A stretch of 64,000 nt of DNA from Dyadobacter sp. LHD-138. GTDB taxonomy: Bacteria; Bacteroidota; Bacteroidia; Cytophagales; Spirosomataceae. A program made the position numbers and the translations under genes. The DNA is taken from NCBI RefSeq assembly GCF_030929615.1, contig NZ_JAVFVU010000014.1, positions 62,001-126,000 of the forward strand, in the 5' to 3' direction. A model generated the notes under the pieces. The model was not told the DNA's origin, did not search any database, and worked only from the letters and a program-made list of their open reading frames with translations. How positions within the stretch are numbered: the stretch's first letter is position 1; every line of letters starts with the position of its first letter. This document shows, piece by piece, positions 17,708 to 26,505 of the stretch.

Positions 17708-18535
17708 ATGAAAAAGATCTTTCTTCTGGCTGTTCTCGTTTTTATATCCCTTGCGTCAAAGCCACGAAAAATAACCTGGGTTGCCATCGGAGATTCGATT
17801 ACTTATCTTAACGATCACCAGAACGAAACCGGGAACAGGGTGACAAAAGGCTACATGACTTTGATCAGTGAAAAGCACCCGAATATCGAATATAAAAATC
17901 AGGGGCATAACGGATGGACTTCAGTAAATATCGCTGATAAAATAGAATCACTGGAGATTGTCAAAGCGGATGTTTACACGGTGTTTCTCGGTACGAATGA
18001 CTGGTGGCAGGGAAAGTCGTTGGGGACGATAACAGATTATCAGCAAAATACGGGAACGGGGACGGTTTACGGGGCATTCCGGATTATCAATAACAAGTTA
18101 AAACAGCTCAATAAAAAAGCCAGGATTATTTTGATAACGCCTATGCAGCGAGGCGATTTTGTTTACATCAACAGTTCGAAAAATAATGCTTATGGTTCTT
18201 ATAAACCTAAAAAGGAACAAACATTAGAACAGTTTGCCAATGCTATTGTTGAAATCGGGAAATTTGAAAAAGTCCCGGTTGTTGACCTATACCATGACAG
18301 CGGTATTACGCTGGACAATATGGTAAGTTTTAAAAAATTAAAAGACCCGCAAACAGGCGGCTATAAAAACTATACCTATCCGGAATATACAACAATACCA
18401 TTTGATCCCTTAAAAGACGATTACCCTTATCCGGTTGAAGCTGTGAATATGACTTACGACGGGCTGCATCCGTCCGACAAGGGATATCAGGTGATCGCCG
18501 ATATGCTTGCTGCGAAATGGAAGGGGCTCAAATAA
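17708..18535 (+). CDS. Exported SGNH/GDSL hydrolase
   Basis: This is a periplasmic or secreted esterase or deacetylase of 275 residues. The start is ATG 17708, giving the signal MKKIFLLAVLVFISLASKP; an in-frame ATG 90 bases earlier adds a non-signal lead. All four SGNH blocks are visible: WVAIGDSITY (block I, catalytic Ser), NQGHNGWTS (block II Gly), VFLGTNDWW (block III Asn) and YDGLHPSDKGY (block V Asp and His). Members act on carbohydrate acetyl esters or lipids; the substrate here cannot be assigned. Confidence 0.9.
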   Translation: MKKIFLLAVLVFISLASKPRKITWVAIGDSITYLNDHQNETGNRVTKGYMTLISEKHPNIEYKNQGHNGWTSVNIADKIESLEIVKADVYTVFLGTNDWWQGKSLGTITDYQQNTGTGTVYGAFRIINNKLKQLNKKARIILITPMQRGDFVYINSSKNNAYGSYKPKKEQTLEQFANAIVEIGKFEKVPVVDLYHDSGITLDNMVSFKKLKDPQTGGYKNYTYPEYTTIPFDPLKDDYPYPVEAVNMTYDGLHPSDKGYQVIADMLAAKWKGLK

Positions 18536-18551
18536 ATATTCCTTTTTTCCA

Positions 18552-18664
18552 GGATTGAAATTCCGGGCTACAAAATCGGTTGTGCCGATGGCACTGTTAC
18601 GTTTTAATGCCGTACAGTGCCGTAGGGCACGACCGATCTTGTAGCAACGGAATTCATTCCGTTG
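18552..18664. repeat. Composite REP palindrome, left copy
   Basis: The unit starts ATTGAAAT, then has two REP-like half units facing each other: 18568-18586 (CTACAAAATCGGTTGTGCC) and 18626-18644 (GGCACGACCGATCTTGTAG), which pair with two mismatches. A smaller hairpin CAACGGAAT/ATTCCGTTG follows at 18645-18664. The same composite, in the same orientation, lies just after the transposase gene. This BIME-like structure is typical of REP elements mobilised or recognised by RAYT proteins. Confidence 0.85.
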
Positions 18665-18772
18665 AATTTTGAAATTTTTGAATTTTGAAAATCAATTTCA
18701 TTCGGGAATTTGTGACCAGATTTATGTTCATATGTCTTAGAATAAGAGACACATGAATTTGATTTGGACACC

Positions 18773-19234
18773 ATGGCAAATACGTATCACCAAATGTATA
18801 TCCAGGCCGTTTTTGCGGTAAAATATCGGAAAGCGGCTATTCAGCTTGCCTGGAAAAAGGATCTTTTCGGCGTGATCGGAAACCTGATCAATGAAACAGG
18901 CTGTAAAACCTTAATTGTAAACGGTGTAGAAGACCACGTACATTGCTTCTTTGGTTTAAAACCTTCCGTATCTATTTCGGATGTTATGAAAAATGCAAAA
19001 GCTAAGTCTTCCAAATGGGTTAATGAAAGTAGATTATTGCCGCACAGATTTGAATGGCAGGAAGGATATGCATCTTTTTCATATAGCCGGTCCCATATTA
19101 ATGCCGTTCATACATACATCCAAAATCAGGAAGCACATCATAACAAGAGAACTTTTAGAGAAGAATATGTCGATATGCTGACAAAATTCGACGTTAATTT
19201 CGATGAAAGATATATTTTCAACGACTTAATTTGA
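18773..19234 (+). CDS. REP-associated tyrosine transposase (RAYT / Y1_Tnp, IS200-like)
   Basis: This is a single-strand DNA HUH nuclease of 153 residues. The start MANTYHQMYIQAVFAVKYR at 18773 is the family-typical lead; an ATG 9 bases earlier is less likely. The metal-binding HUH motif is H55-V-H57 in VEDHVHCFFGL, and the catalytic tyrosine is Tyr115 in HTYIQNQEAHH. It is bracketed by two direct copies of a composite REP palindrome and has no partner tnpB. That argues for a domesticated RAYT rather than a complete IS200/IS605 element. The frame looks intact. Confidence 0.9.
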   Translation: MANTYHQMYIQAVFAVKYRKAAIQLAWKKDLFGVIGNLINETGCKTLIVNGVEDHVHCFFGLKPSVSISDVMKNAKAKSSKWVNESRLLPHRFEWQEGYASFSYSRSHINAVHTYIQNQEAHHNKRTFREEYVDMLTKFDVNFDERYIFNDLI

Positions 19235-19239
19235 TTCAC

Positions 19240-19350
19240 GATTGAAATCCTCCGCTACAAAATCGGTCGTGCCGATGGCATTAAGGTATTAAAACGTAAC
19301 AGTGCCGTACGGCGCGACCGATCTTGTAACAACGGATTTTAATCCGTTGT
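19240..19350. repeat. Composite REP palindrome, right copy
   Basis: It has the same order and orientation as the copy before the transposase: ATTGAAATCC, then CTACAAAATCGGTCGTGCC (19255-19273), about 37 bases of spacer, GGCGCGACCGATCTTGTA (19311-19328), then the small hairpin AACGGATT/AATCCGTT (19330-19347). Differences from the left copy are scattered and partly compensatory, as expected of structures conserved by pairing. It lies between convergent genes and may also terminate transcription. Confidence 0.85.
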
Positions 19351-19354
19351 TTAA

Positions 19355-20209
19355 TCAATAATATTCCAATTCCAGCACAATAGGGGTAGTTGTATCATCT
19401 TCACCATTGGCGTTGATGAATCCTCTTGTAATGGTAATCTTTTTTGGATAGCCGTTTGGCAGATATTCGTAGGCATAGGTAGACTTTACACCCCGGTCAT
19501 TAGCATTGTAAATCGTCTCCTTAATAATGTTATTCGGACTGATCGCATAGTTTGAAAAATCACCTTCCCAGTCGATGCCCAGCTTGAAGAACGGATTGTG
19601 GTTTGTATCGTATTGAAAATCAGACTTGTCGGTTTTCGTAGTCTGCGATTTTTTAATGCTCCACGTTTGGGATACATTATTTTCCGAGTTTCTGACGTAG
19701 GTAACCACATAACTGTCATCGGCGGATGAACTTACATTTTGCCGTGTAATGAATCCGGCTTTGTTAAAAAGATAATTTCTGTTTAAGGTCACCGAAGTAA
19801 AGAAATTTTGTTCCGCAATTTCTCGTGTTGAATCTGTTTTCGCCGCGTTGAACTGGAAGCTGGTACGCGGTTTTTGATTTTCAGAGACAAACTCTGTTTC
19901 GGGAATAATGTCCGCTACTGCTATGTCAAATTTTGCAGGCACGCCTGCATTTCTTGTAAAAACACCAGTCGAAAAGAACTTTGGTTTTGAAAAAGCCACG
20001 TATTTTTTAAAGCTGCTCATGTAGCCTTTGCTATACGCGTATTCGATCAACAGCGTGCCGTTGCGGGTAACTTTTTTTAGCTTTACGTCAACCGTATCGA
20101 CTCCGAAAGGAGACTGGTATTTGTTGGCAACAACTGGATCTGGTTCTTCTGCTTTTGAGCTACAGGAAATGGAAGCAAATAACAATATCAGATAGAAAAT
20201 ATTTTTCAT
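19355..20209 (-). CDS. Lipoprotein of unknown function
   Basis: I do not recognise the family with certainty. The 284-residue product begins MKNIFYLILLFASISCSSK, a lipoprotein signal with Cys16. The remainder is soluble and beta-rich, with phrases such as TYVRNSENNVSQTW and AYEYLPNGYPKKITITRG. These resemble the repeating beta-hairpin style of Bacteroidota surface or periplasmic DUF4595-like proteins. No catalytic motif is evident. It stands alone on the minus strand, with its 3' end against the right REP copy. Confidence 0.7.
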   Translation of the reverse strand: MKNIFYLILLFASISCSSKAEEPDPVVANKYQSPFGVDTVDVKLKKVTRNGTLLIEYAYSKGYMSSFKKYVAFSKPKFFSTGVFTRNAGVPAKFDIAVADIIPETEFVSENQKPRTSFQFNAAKTDSTREIAEQNFFTSVTLNRNYLFNKAGFITRQNVSSSADDSYVVTYVRNSENNVSQTWSIKKSQTTKTDKSDFQYDTNHNPFFKLGIDWEGDFSNYAISPNNIIKETIYNANDRGVKSTYAYEYLPNGYPKKITITRGFINANGEDDTTTPIVLELEYY

Positions 20210-20574
20210 GCTTGGTTCGGTTTTTTGATTGTCCTATTAAAACTAATTTGTTAAACTTATTATTGGGTCAATACACAGTAATGTTAAGTTTCTTTAAATT
20301 TAATTTTTAGCCGGAAGGTCAAATCACTGAAACTGGTGCATAAAACGCAGAAGTTAGATGCAATTATACAAATTAATTCTAGTTGTCATAATTATTCTTT
20401 CTACAATTTATCTTGCTACATCGTATTTTCAGTTTATTCAGGAATCTTATCTTCTGGAATTCATCCATCTGGCGATACCTGACATCCATCCTTCTTATTG
20501 TAGCCTTTATCATATTTTTATACTAGGGCTTTTTTTTCTTTTGCAATTTTAAGCATCAATCACAATCTATTAAA
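20210..20574. other. Intergenic stretch between divergent genes
   Basis: This 365-base AT-rich stretch must hold the promoters for the minus-strand lipoprotein and the plus-strand TonB-type receptor. I saw no exact TAnnTTTG box with a proper -33 element. A 64-codon open frame (20358-20552) encodes a hydrophobic, low-complexity peptide that looks fortuitous. No repeat or RNA structure stood out. Confidence 0.5.
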
Positions 20575-23130
20575 ATGAAGACATTTCTCCTTGCTATTAT
20601 TTTTACTGCCTTATTTTCGCCGGTATTCGCCCAGTTTCCTGCCGGAGGAGGTGCTCAGCCAAAGGCTTTGCCGGGTACAGCCGGGGACCAGACACCAAAA
20701 GGTAACTCCAAAATATCGGGAGCTATCGTCGATTCAGCAGCGGCAAAAGGGGTTGAGTTCGCCAGTATCGCACTTTACAACATAAAAACCGGAAAAGCCA
20801 TCGATGGTACGGTCGCAGATGAAAAAGGAAAGTTCTTGTTAACCAAAATTGTTGCGGGCGACTTTAAGATATTGATCTCTTTCATTGGTTATCAAAATAA
20901 AACCATCGACAATATTACCTTAGCGAAAGGACAGGAACTTGATCTGGGAATCATTAAGCTGACAGCCAATGTAAAACAGCTCGATGAAGTTACGGTAACG
21001 GGCCAGGCGGCGCTTATCGAAGAAAAAGTGGACCGGCTTGTCTACAATGCAGAAAAGGATATTGCAGCCAAAGGCGGCGATGCAACGGATGTTTTAAGAA
21101 AAGTACCGCTCCTTACGGTAGATCTTGACGGAAACGTGTCGCTACGAGGCAGCCAGAATATCAAAGTTTTGATTAATAATAAACCCAGTACGATCGTTGC
21201 CAGCAGTGTTGCTGACGCGTTGAAACAGATTCCGGCAGATCAGATCAAAACCGTTGAGGTAATTACCAGTCCGTCGGCCAAATACGATGCAGAAGGTTCG
21301 GGTGGTATTATCAATATCATTACCAAAAAGAACAGTCTTCAGGGCTTAAACCTGAACGTGTATGCGGGCGTTGGTAACCGTGGCTCAATGCTTTCGCTGA
21401 ATGGTGGTTATAGAAAAGGCAAAGCTGGATTTACGATAGGAGGTTTTGGTCGTGGCAATTACAACACGATGACAAAGACGACACTGGATCAAAGCAGTAC
21501 CGTGGATGGCGTAAAAACGTTGACGAATCAGACGGGTGATGGATCAAGCAAGGGATTGTTCGGCCAATACAATGTCGGGTTTGATTACGATCTTGCTAAA
21601 AACCAAAGTCTTACTGCCGGGGTGCGTTACGGCTTGCGTAATTTTCTGAGCCAGCAAGATCTCATTACGAAATTGTATAAGCAGGGAGAGCTCACGGAAA
21701 CCTCCGGGAGAAATGTAGACGCGAAAAATCTTTCGGGTACGGTTGACGCCAATATTGACTATTTGCATACATTCAAACCGCAGCAGGAGTGGAGTGTCTC
21801 TACGCTATACAGTCGCAATGACCTGACGAATAATTTTGACGCCGACCTTCTGAATGCAAACAAAGCGGTTTCGAGCCGTGAACGTAATGAAAACAAGAAC
21901 ATTAACCAGGAGTTTACGCTTCAGACCGATTATCAGACACCGATCAAGAAAAATCAATTGCTTGAATTTGGAGGAAAAGGTATTTTCAGGGAGGTAAACA
22001 GCGACTATAAATACTTGATCGCTGATAAGAACGGAGACTTTGTCAAGGAAGTTAGTCAGCCTTCCGGAGAACTGACGTATCACCAGAATATTGCCGCAGC
22101 TTATTCGTCGTACACCTATACAACCAAGAAAAGATACACACTTAAAGGAGGGCTTCGTTACGAACACACCTTTATAGACGCAAGCACACGTGAGGGCGGA
22201 AGAATTGGTGTGGGAAATTATGGTGTCCTGGTGCCAAGTGTCAATGCATCCAAAACCATCAAAGGAACAACCTTGAAGCTCGGTTACAACCGTCGTATTC
22301 AGCGTCCGGGACTTGCCCAGCTTAACCCCAATTTTAACGCAGCCAATCCACAGAACATTACCATCGGTAACCCGGAACTGCGCCCCGAGTTAACCAATAA
22401 CTTTGAACTGGGTGTAAGTAAAAATATCAAAAAGGTGTTTGTGAATGCGACTTTCTTTGGACGGGTTACCAATAATGCAATCAGCCAGGTGCGTCAGCCT
22501 TCTGACACACTTCCGGGTGCCGTTGTGACGACTTTCCAAAATATCGGGCGCCAGCATGCCTATGGTACCAACCTTTTTGCAAATGTCGCAGCGACCTCCA
22601 AAATTAATTTCGGGCTGTTTCTGAACGCATTTTATACGACATTAAGTGGACAGTCGCTGAGTTCGGGCGGCGTTACGGAAAAATTAACCAATACAGGTGT
22701 CAATGTGAGCGGAGGTGTTTTTTCCCAGGCACAGTTTAAAAATGGCTGGGGAGCGCAGGCTTTTGGTTTCATGCAGGGTACGCAAATTCAGTTACAGGGG
22801 AAACAGGGCGGTTTTGGCTTCTATACGGTTGGTGTGAAAAAAGAATTTAGAAATAAAAAGGGAAGCCTTGGCCTGGCTGCGGAGAATTTCCTGAGCAAGC
22901 GTTACAGAATGCATACCGAGTTAAATTCGGAGCAGTTTAACCAGATTAGTAATGTTTATCTGTATAACCGTGGCGTCCGTTTGACTTTCCAGTATAAAAT
23001 TGGTAAGATGACGATGGACGCGCCGAAGAGAAAGGCCAAGTCGGTAAATAATGATGACGTGAAGGGTGACGGAAGTGGCGGACAGCAGCAATCCGGTGGC
23101 AATGCACCCGGCGGTGGCCAGCCTAAATAG
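20575..23130 (+). CDS. TonB-dependent-receptor-like outer-membrane protein (OMP_b-brl_3 type)
   Basis: This is an outer-membrane beta-barrel of 851 residues. It has a signal peptide (about 1-19), a Gly/Pro/Gln-rich linker, a CarboxypepD_reg-like beta-sandwich (about 45-130, SKISGAIVDSAAAKGVEFAS), a plug domain (about 140-245; DVLRKVPLLTVDLDGNVSLR and SAKYDAEGSGGIINIITKKN) and a barrel rich in TYT/YSR strands. The C-terminus does not end in an aromatic residue: past the last strand (VRLTFQYKIG) it carries about 40 basic and Gly/Gln-rich residues. The ligand is unknown. A LolA-like gene follows 55 bases downstream. Confidence 0.9.
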   Translation: MKTFLLAIIFTALFSPVFAQFPAGGGAQPKALPGTAGDQTPKGNSKISGAIVDSAAAKGVEFASIALYNIKTGKAIDGTVADEKGKFLLTKIVAGDFKILISFIGYQNKTIDNITLAKGQELDLGIIKLTANVKQLDEVTVTGQAALIEEKVDRLVYNAEKDIAAKGGDATDVLRKVPLLTVDLDGNVSLRGSQNIKVLINNKPSTIVASSVADALKQIPADQIKTVEVITSPSAKYDAEGSGGIINIITKKNSLQGLNLNVYAGVGNRGSMLSLNGGYRKGKAGFTIGGFGRGNYNTMTKTTLDQSSTVDGVKTLTNQTGDGSSKGLFGQYNVGFDYDLAKNQSLTAGVRYGLRNFLSQQDLITKLYKQGELTETSGRNVDAKNLSGTVDANIDYLHTFKPQQEWSVSTLYSRNDLTNNFDADLLNANKAVSSRERNENKNINQEFTLQTDYQTPIKKNQLLEFGGKGIFREVNSDYKYLIADKNGDFVKEVSQPSGELTYHQNIAAAYSSYTYTTKKRYTLKGGLRYEHTFIDASTREGGRIGVGNYGVLVPSVNASKTIKGTTLKLGYNRRIQRPGLAQLNPNFNAANPQNITIGNPELRPELTNNFELGVSKNIKKVFVNATFFGRVTNNAISQVRQPSDTLPGAVVTTFQNIGRQHAYGTNLFANVAATSKINFGLFLNAFYTTLSGQSLSSGGVTEKLTNTGVNVSGGVFSQAQFKNGWGAQAFGFMQGTQIQLQGKQGGFGFYTVGVKKEFRNKKGSLGLAAENFLSKRYRMHTELNSEQFNQISNVYLYNRGVRLTFQYKIGKMTMDAPKRKAKSVNNDDVKGDGSGGQQQSGGNAPGGGQPK

Positions 23131-23185
23131 TAAATTACTTACAATCAACTTTTTATAAATTGCAAACTAAAAATCGACCTGAACA

Positions 23186-23902
23186 ATGAAAAGAAACCAG
23201 TTATTTATCGCGCTCGTAGCAGCCAGTATCTCGGTAAGCAGTTATGCGCAGACGGTAGACGAAATTGTCGAAAAACATGTTGCGGCCATGGGCGGCCTTG
23301 ATAAATTAAATGCTGTGAGCACGCTGGTGACAGAACGTTCTCTTGCCGTGCAAGGGATGGAAATTCCCACTAAAACCACGTTGGTTGTAGGGAAATCATT
23401 GCGTAGCGAGTCAACGGTCATGGGCAATTCCATGGTGCAGGTGGTTGCAGATTCAAAAGGCTGGATGATTCGCCCAACGATGATGGGTGGTACCGGGGAA
23501 CCTGAGGATATGCCTGCCGATCAGCTAAAACAACAAACCAGTCAGCTTGATCCGTTCGGTGGTTTGGTTAACTACAAAGATAAAGGGAATACTGTTGAGC
23601 TTATCGGCAAGGAAAAGCAGGACAAAAGGGATGTTTATCATTTAAAGGTGACATCCAAAGATGGCCAGGTTATTGACGAATTCCTTGATGCCAATACTTA
23701 TCTGTTAAGTAAGGTAAAGGCAAATATGAACGGTCAGGACGGAGAGATTAATTTTTCTGAGTACAAAGATTACGAGGGTATCAAATTCGCCAGTTCTATG
23801 GATATTACCAATCCGCAGATGGGTGTCATGACTTTCATTACCAATAAAGTAACGATTAATAGCAAAATAGATGACGCTGTATTTAAAAAACCGGTGAAAT
23901 AA
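23186..23902 (+). CDS. Outer-membrane lipoprotein-sorting / LolA-like protein
   Basis: This exported protein of 238 residues has signal MKRNQLFIALVAASISVSSYAQ. The mature part begins TVDEIVEKHVAAMGGLDKL, the usual opening of Bacteroidota LolA-like 'outer membrane lipoprotein-sorting' proteins. It is followed by a predicted half-barrel of antiparallel strands (IDEFLDANTYLLSKVKANMN, INFSEYKDYEGIKFASSM). It probably binds a hydrophobic ligand in the periplasm. It follows the TonB-like receptor by 55 bases and precedes a strong terminator, so the two genes form a transcription unit. Confidence 0.8.
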   Translation: MKRNQLFIALVAASISVSSYAQTVDEIVEKHVAAMGGLDKLNAVSTLVTERSLAVQGMEIPTKTTLVVGKSLRSESTVMGNSMVQVVADSKGWMIRPTMMGGTGEPEDMPADQLKQQTSQLDPFGGLVNYKDKGNTVELIGKEKQDKRDVYHLKVTSKDGQVIDEFLDANTYLLSKVKANMNGQDGEINFSEYKDYEGIKFASSMDITNPQMGVMTFITNKVTINSKIDDAVFKKPVK

Positions 23903-23918
23903 ATCTGATCATTTAGAT

Positions 23919-23967
23919 AACAAAGCGAAAAGCCCAGGTTTCATAAACCCGGGCTTTTCGCTTTGTT
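23919..23967. terminator. Strong hairpin terminator
   Basis: The stem AACAAAGCGAAAAGCCC (23919-23935) pairs exactly with GGGCTTTTCGCTTTGTT (23951-23967). The inner GGTTT/AAACC bases also pair around the loop CAT with one mismatch. It lies 16 bases after the LolA-like gene and closes that unit. Confidence 0.9.
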
Positions 23968-24215
23968 AAATGTGTATATTTTCATTTTTAATCTCAAAAT
24001 ATAACAAAAATGATGCTAACTGGGTTTAATTAATCTTTTATTAATCATTCTGTTAATCCTTGCCGTGTACTTTGCGCAAAATTTTACCCGAAAACGGAAT
24101 TGAATTTTTACATAAATCTTTAATTTTTATAACAAATTATGATTAGAGTACCGGTTCTGTTGCCTTCTTCAATTGTCATTCGAACCCCGGTCGATTAATT
24201 CTTAAAAACTTTACC

Positions 24216-26447
24216 ATGAACAACAAAATTTGGATCGTTTGTATCCTGACAGCCTTTATTATGATAACCTGCCAGGTTTCCCGTCAGAAACCTGCCGATA
24301 ACACGCTGAGGACAACTGCTGCTTCGGTGGAAGCAATTCCCGCTTTTACGGCAAATCCGTCACCGGCTTATCTGACACCGGAGCAAAGTCTGAAAACATT
24401 CCGTTTGCCCAAGGGATATCATCTGGAACTGGTGGCGAGTGAACCGATGATCCATGAACCGGTGGCCGTTGCCTGGGACGGAAACGCACGGATGTATGTG
24501 GCGGAACTAAATACCTACATGCAGGACGTGGAGGGCACCGGCGAGCATGAACCCACCAGCAGGGTTATGCTTTTGGAAGATACCGACAACGATGGCAGGA
24601 TGGATAAAAGTTCTGTTTTTATTGATAAAATGCTGCTGCCCAGAATGATTTTGTGTGTTGGGCACGAGCTGCTTGTCAATGAAACGGACACTTACAATAT
24701 TTACAGTTACAAGGATACGAATGGGGATGGAATCGCGGATGTAAAAAGACCGGTTTATACACCGAATAAAAAAGCGCCGGGAAACCTGGAACACCAGCGA
24801 AGCGGTCTGGAATGGAACGTTGATAACTGGATTTATACCACGGTTGACCCGGTACGCTTCCGGTATTCAAAAGGAATGCTGGTTCCGGATTCAATCCCAA
24901 GCGGCTCCAATGGTCAATGGGGATTAACCCATGACAATTTCGGGCGCCTTTTCTTTTCTTCAGCGGGTGGAGAAGTGCCGGCGCTGGGTTTTCAGATTAA
25001 TCCGGTTTATGGGCGGCTGGAATTTAATGATCAGTATACCAGGGAGTTTAATGAGGTTTGGCCGATTATTAAAACACCAGATGTTGAAGGCGGATTAAAA
25101 CGTCTGAGAGCGGATACGACGCTAAATCATTTCACGGCAAGCTGTGGGCAAGTAATTTTTCGCGGTGACCGTTTGCCAAACGATTTGCAGGGAGATCTGC
25201 TGATCAGTGAACCGGTAGGCCGGTTGATCCGTCGGGCCAAAGTGATTGATAAAAATGGCAAGATCACGCTGGAAAATGCCTATCAGAAAGAAGAGTTTAT
25301 CGCATCAACCGACATGAATTTCCGTGTTGTAAATATGTACACCGGGCCGGATGGGAATCTGTATCTGGTTGATATGCATCGTGGTATTATTCAGGAGGGG
25401 AACTGGACGGGACCTAATAGTTATCTACGGCCTCAGATTAAGCGGTATGGTCTGGATAAAAACATTCAGCATGGCAGAATTTACCGTCTTGTTCATGACG
25501 GAATGAAACCTGGGCCTAAGCCCCAACTTTTGGACGAGTCGTCGAAAAAGCTTGTTTCCTATCTCAACCATCCCAACGGCTGGTGGCGGGATAATGCGCA
25601 GAAAGAACTGATTCTGAGAAATGATCAATCGGTTGTTGCTGGCCTGAAAGCAATTGCGGCCGGTCAGTCTAATAAACATATCAAAGGAAACACCGCCCTC
25701 AGTCGTCTGCACGCTCTTTGGACACTGGAAGGTTTGGATGCTTTGGATAAAACGATTGTGACCGCAGCTTTGAAAGATCAGGACGCGGAAGTAAGAAAGG
25801 CCGCTATTCGGCTAAGTGAAATTTATCTAAAACAAAATGATGAACAGATGATTGATCAGCTGGCAAGTTTGAAGGCGGATGTGAGCAATGACGTGAAGAT
25901 GCAGCTGATTTTGTCTCTATCATATAGCAAATCGCCAAAAGCAAAGGATTTGGTGACGACATTACTGACTGCATCAAACGGCAATGAAATACTCGCCCGT
26001 GCGCAAAAAAGTATTGATAAAAATGAAGATTCCAAAAAGTTCGGACTTCGCCTGGGCCGACTGGATGAAACGGACCGTAATCTAATACTAAATGGCTCTG
26101 TAATCTATAAATCTCTTTGCACAGCATGTCACGGTGTCGATGGAAAAGGGTTGTTAAGCAAAACAGCTCCGCCATTGGTAGGTTCAAAAAGGCTCGGTAG
26201 AGGCAAGGATATGGCCTTGCGAATATTGCTACATGGACTTTCCGGTCCGATTGACGGTGAAACCTATCCAAGCGAAATGCCAGCCATGGGCGATAACGAT
26301 GATCAATGGATTGCCTCCGTACTGAGTTACGTACGCCACGAATTTGTAAACGCGCCACCCATACGGCCGGCCGATGTAAAATCAGTACGTGAGCAAACGG
26401 CAGGACGTAATAAATCATGGACCGTGACAGAATTGTCCGGCATGTAG
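24216..26447 (+). CDS. PVC-type membrane-bound dehydrogenase fused to HEAT repeats and cytochrome c
   Basis: This large lipoprotein dehydrogenase (743 residues; lipobox region IMITCQ, Cys19) resembles the 'putative membrane-bound dehydrogenase' family common in Planctomycetes/Verrucomicrobia and Bacteroidota. A beta-propeller covers about residues 60-420 (LPKGYHLELVASEPMIHEPV, SGLEWNVDNWIYTTVDPVRF), with two EF-hand-like loops, DTDNDGRMDK and DTNGDGIAD. HEAT-like helices follow (about 440-590), then a C-terminal cytochrome c with C635-T-A-C638-H639 and a likely axial Met in EMPAMG. It probably oxidises a sugar or polyol in the periplasm and passes electrons to its own haem. The true substrate is unknown. 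A PQQ dehydrogenase lies downstream. Confidence 0.88.
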   Translation: MNNKIWIVCILTAFIMITCQVSRQKPADNTLRTTAASVEAIPAFTANPSPAYLTPEQSLKTFRLPKGYHLELVASEPMIHEPVAVAWDGNARMYVAELNTYMQDVEGTGEHEPTSRVMLLEDTDNDGRMDKSSVFIDKMLLPRMILCVGHELLVNETDTYNIYSYKDTNGDGIADVKRPVYTPNKKAPGNLEHQRSGLEWNVDNWIYTTVDPVRFRYSKGMLVPDSIPSGSNGQWGLTHDNFGRLFFSSAGGEVPALGFQINPVYGRLEFNDQYTREFNEVWPIIKTPDVEGGLKRLRADTTLNHFTASCGQVIFRGDRLPNDLQGDLLISEPVGRLIRRAKVIDKNGKITLENAYQKEEFIASTDMNFRVVNMYTGPDGNLYLVDMHRGIIQEGNWTGPNSYLRPQIKRYGLDKNIQHGRIYRLVHDGMKPGPKPQLLDESSKKLVSYLNHPNGWWRDNAQKELILRNDQSVVAGLKAIAAGQSNKHIKGNTALSRLHALWTLEGLDALDKTIVTAALKDQDAEVRKAAIRLSEIYLKQNDEQMIDQLASLKADVSNDVKMQLILSLSYSKSPKAKDLVTTLLTASNGNEILARAQKSIDKNEDSKKFGLRLGRLDETDRNLILNGSVIYKSLCTACHGVDGKGLLSKTAPPLVGSKRLGRGKDMALRILLHGLSGPIDGETYPSEMPAMGDNDDQWIASVLSYVRHEFVNAPPIRPADVKSVREQTAGRNKSWTVTELSGM

Positions 26448-26505
26448 GGGCAACCCTCGTGGTTGCCCGAATCCCAGTTTTGATCCCCGATCAAAACTGG
26501 GATTC
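26448..26505. repeat. Two adjacent perfect hairpins
   Basis: The first hairpin is GGGCAACC (26448-26455), loop CTCGT, GGTTGCCC (26461-26468). The second is a perfect 17-bp stem, 26469-26485 with 26489-26505, around loop CCC. They abut with no spacer and begin one base after the dehydrogenase stop. Lacking a T-run, they look more like an intergenic palindromic repeat than a simple terminator, although the second stem could stop or stabilise transcripts. Confidence 0.85.

Noticed and set aside
18773..19234. A complete IS200/IS605 insertion sequence
   Set aside because: No tnpB, and the flanks are direct composite REP units rather than IS ends; a RAYT fits better.
20358..20552. A 64-codon hydrophobic open frame
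   Set aside because: Low-complexity translation of AT-rich intergenic DNA with no recognised family; kept only as a note in the gap description.
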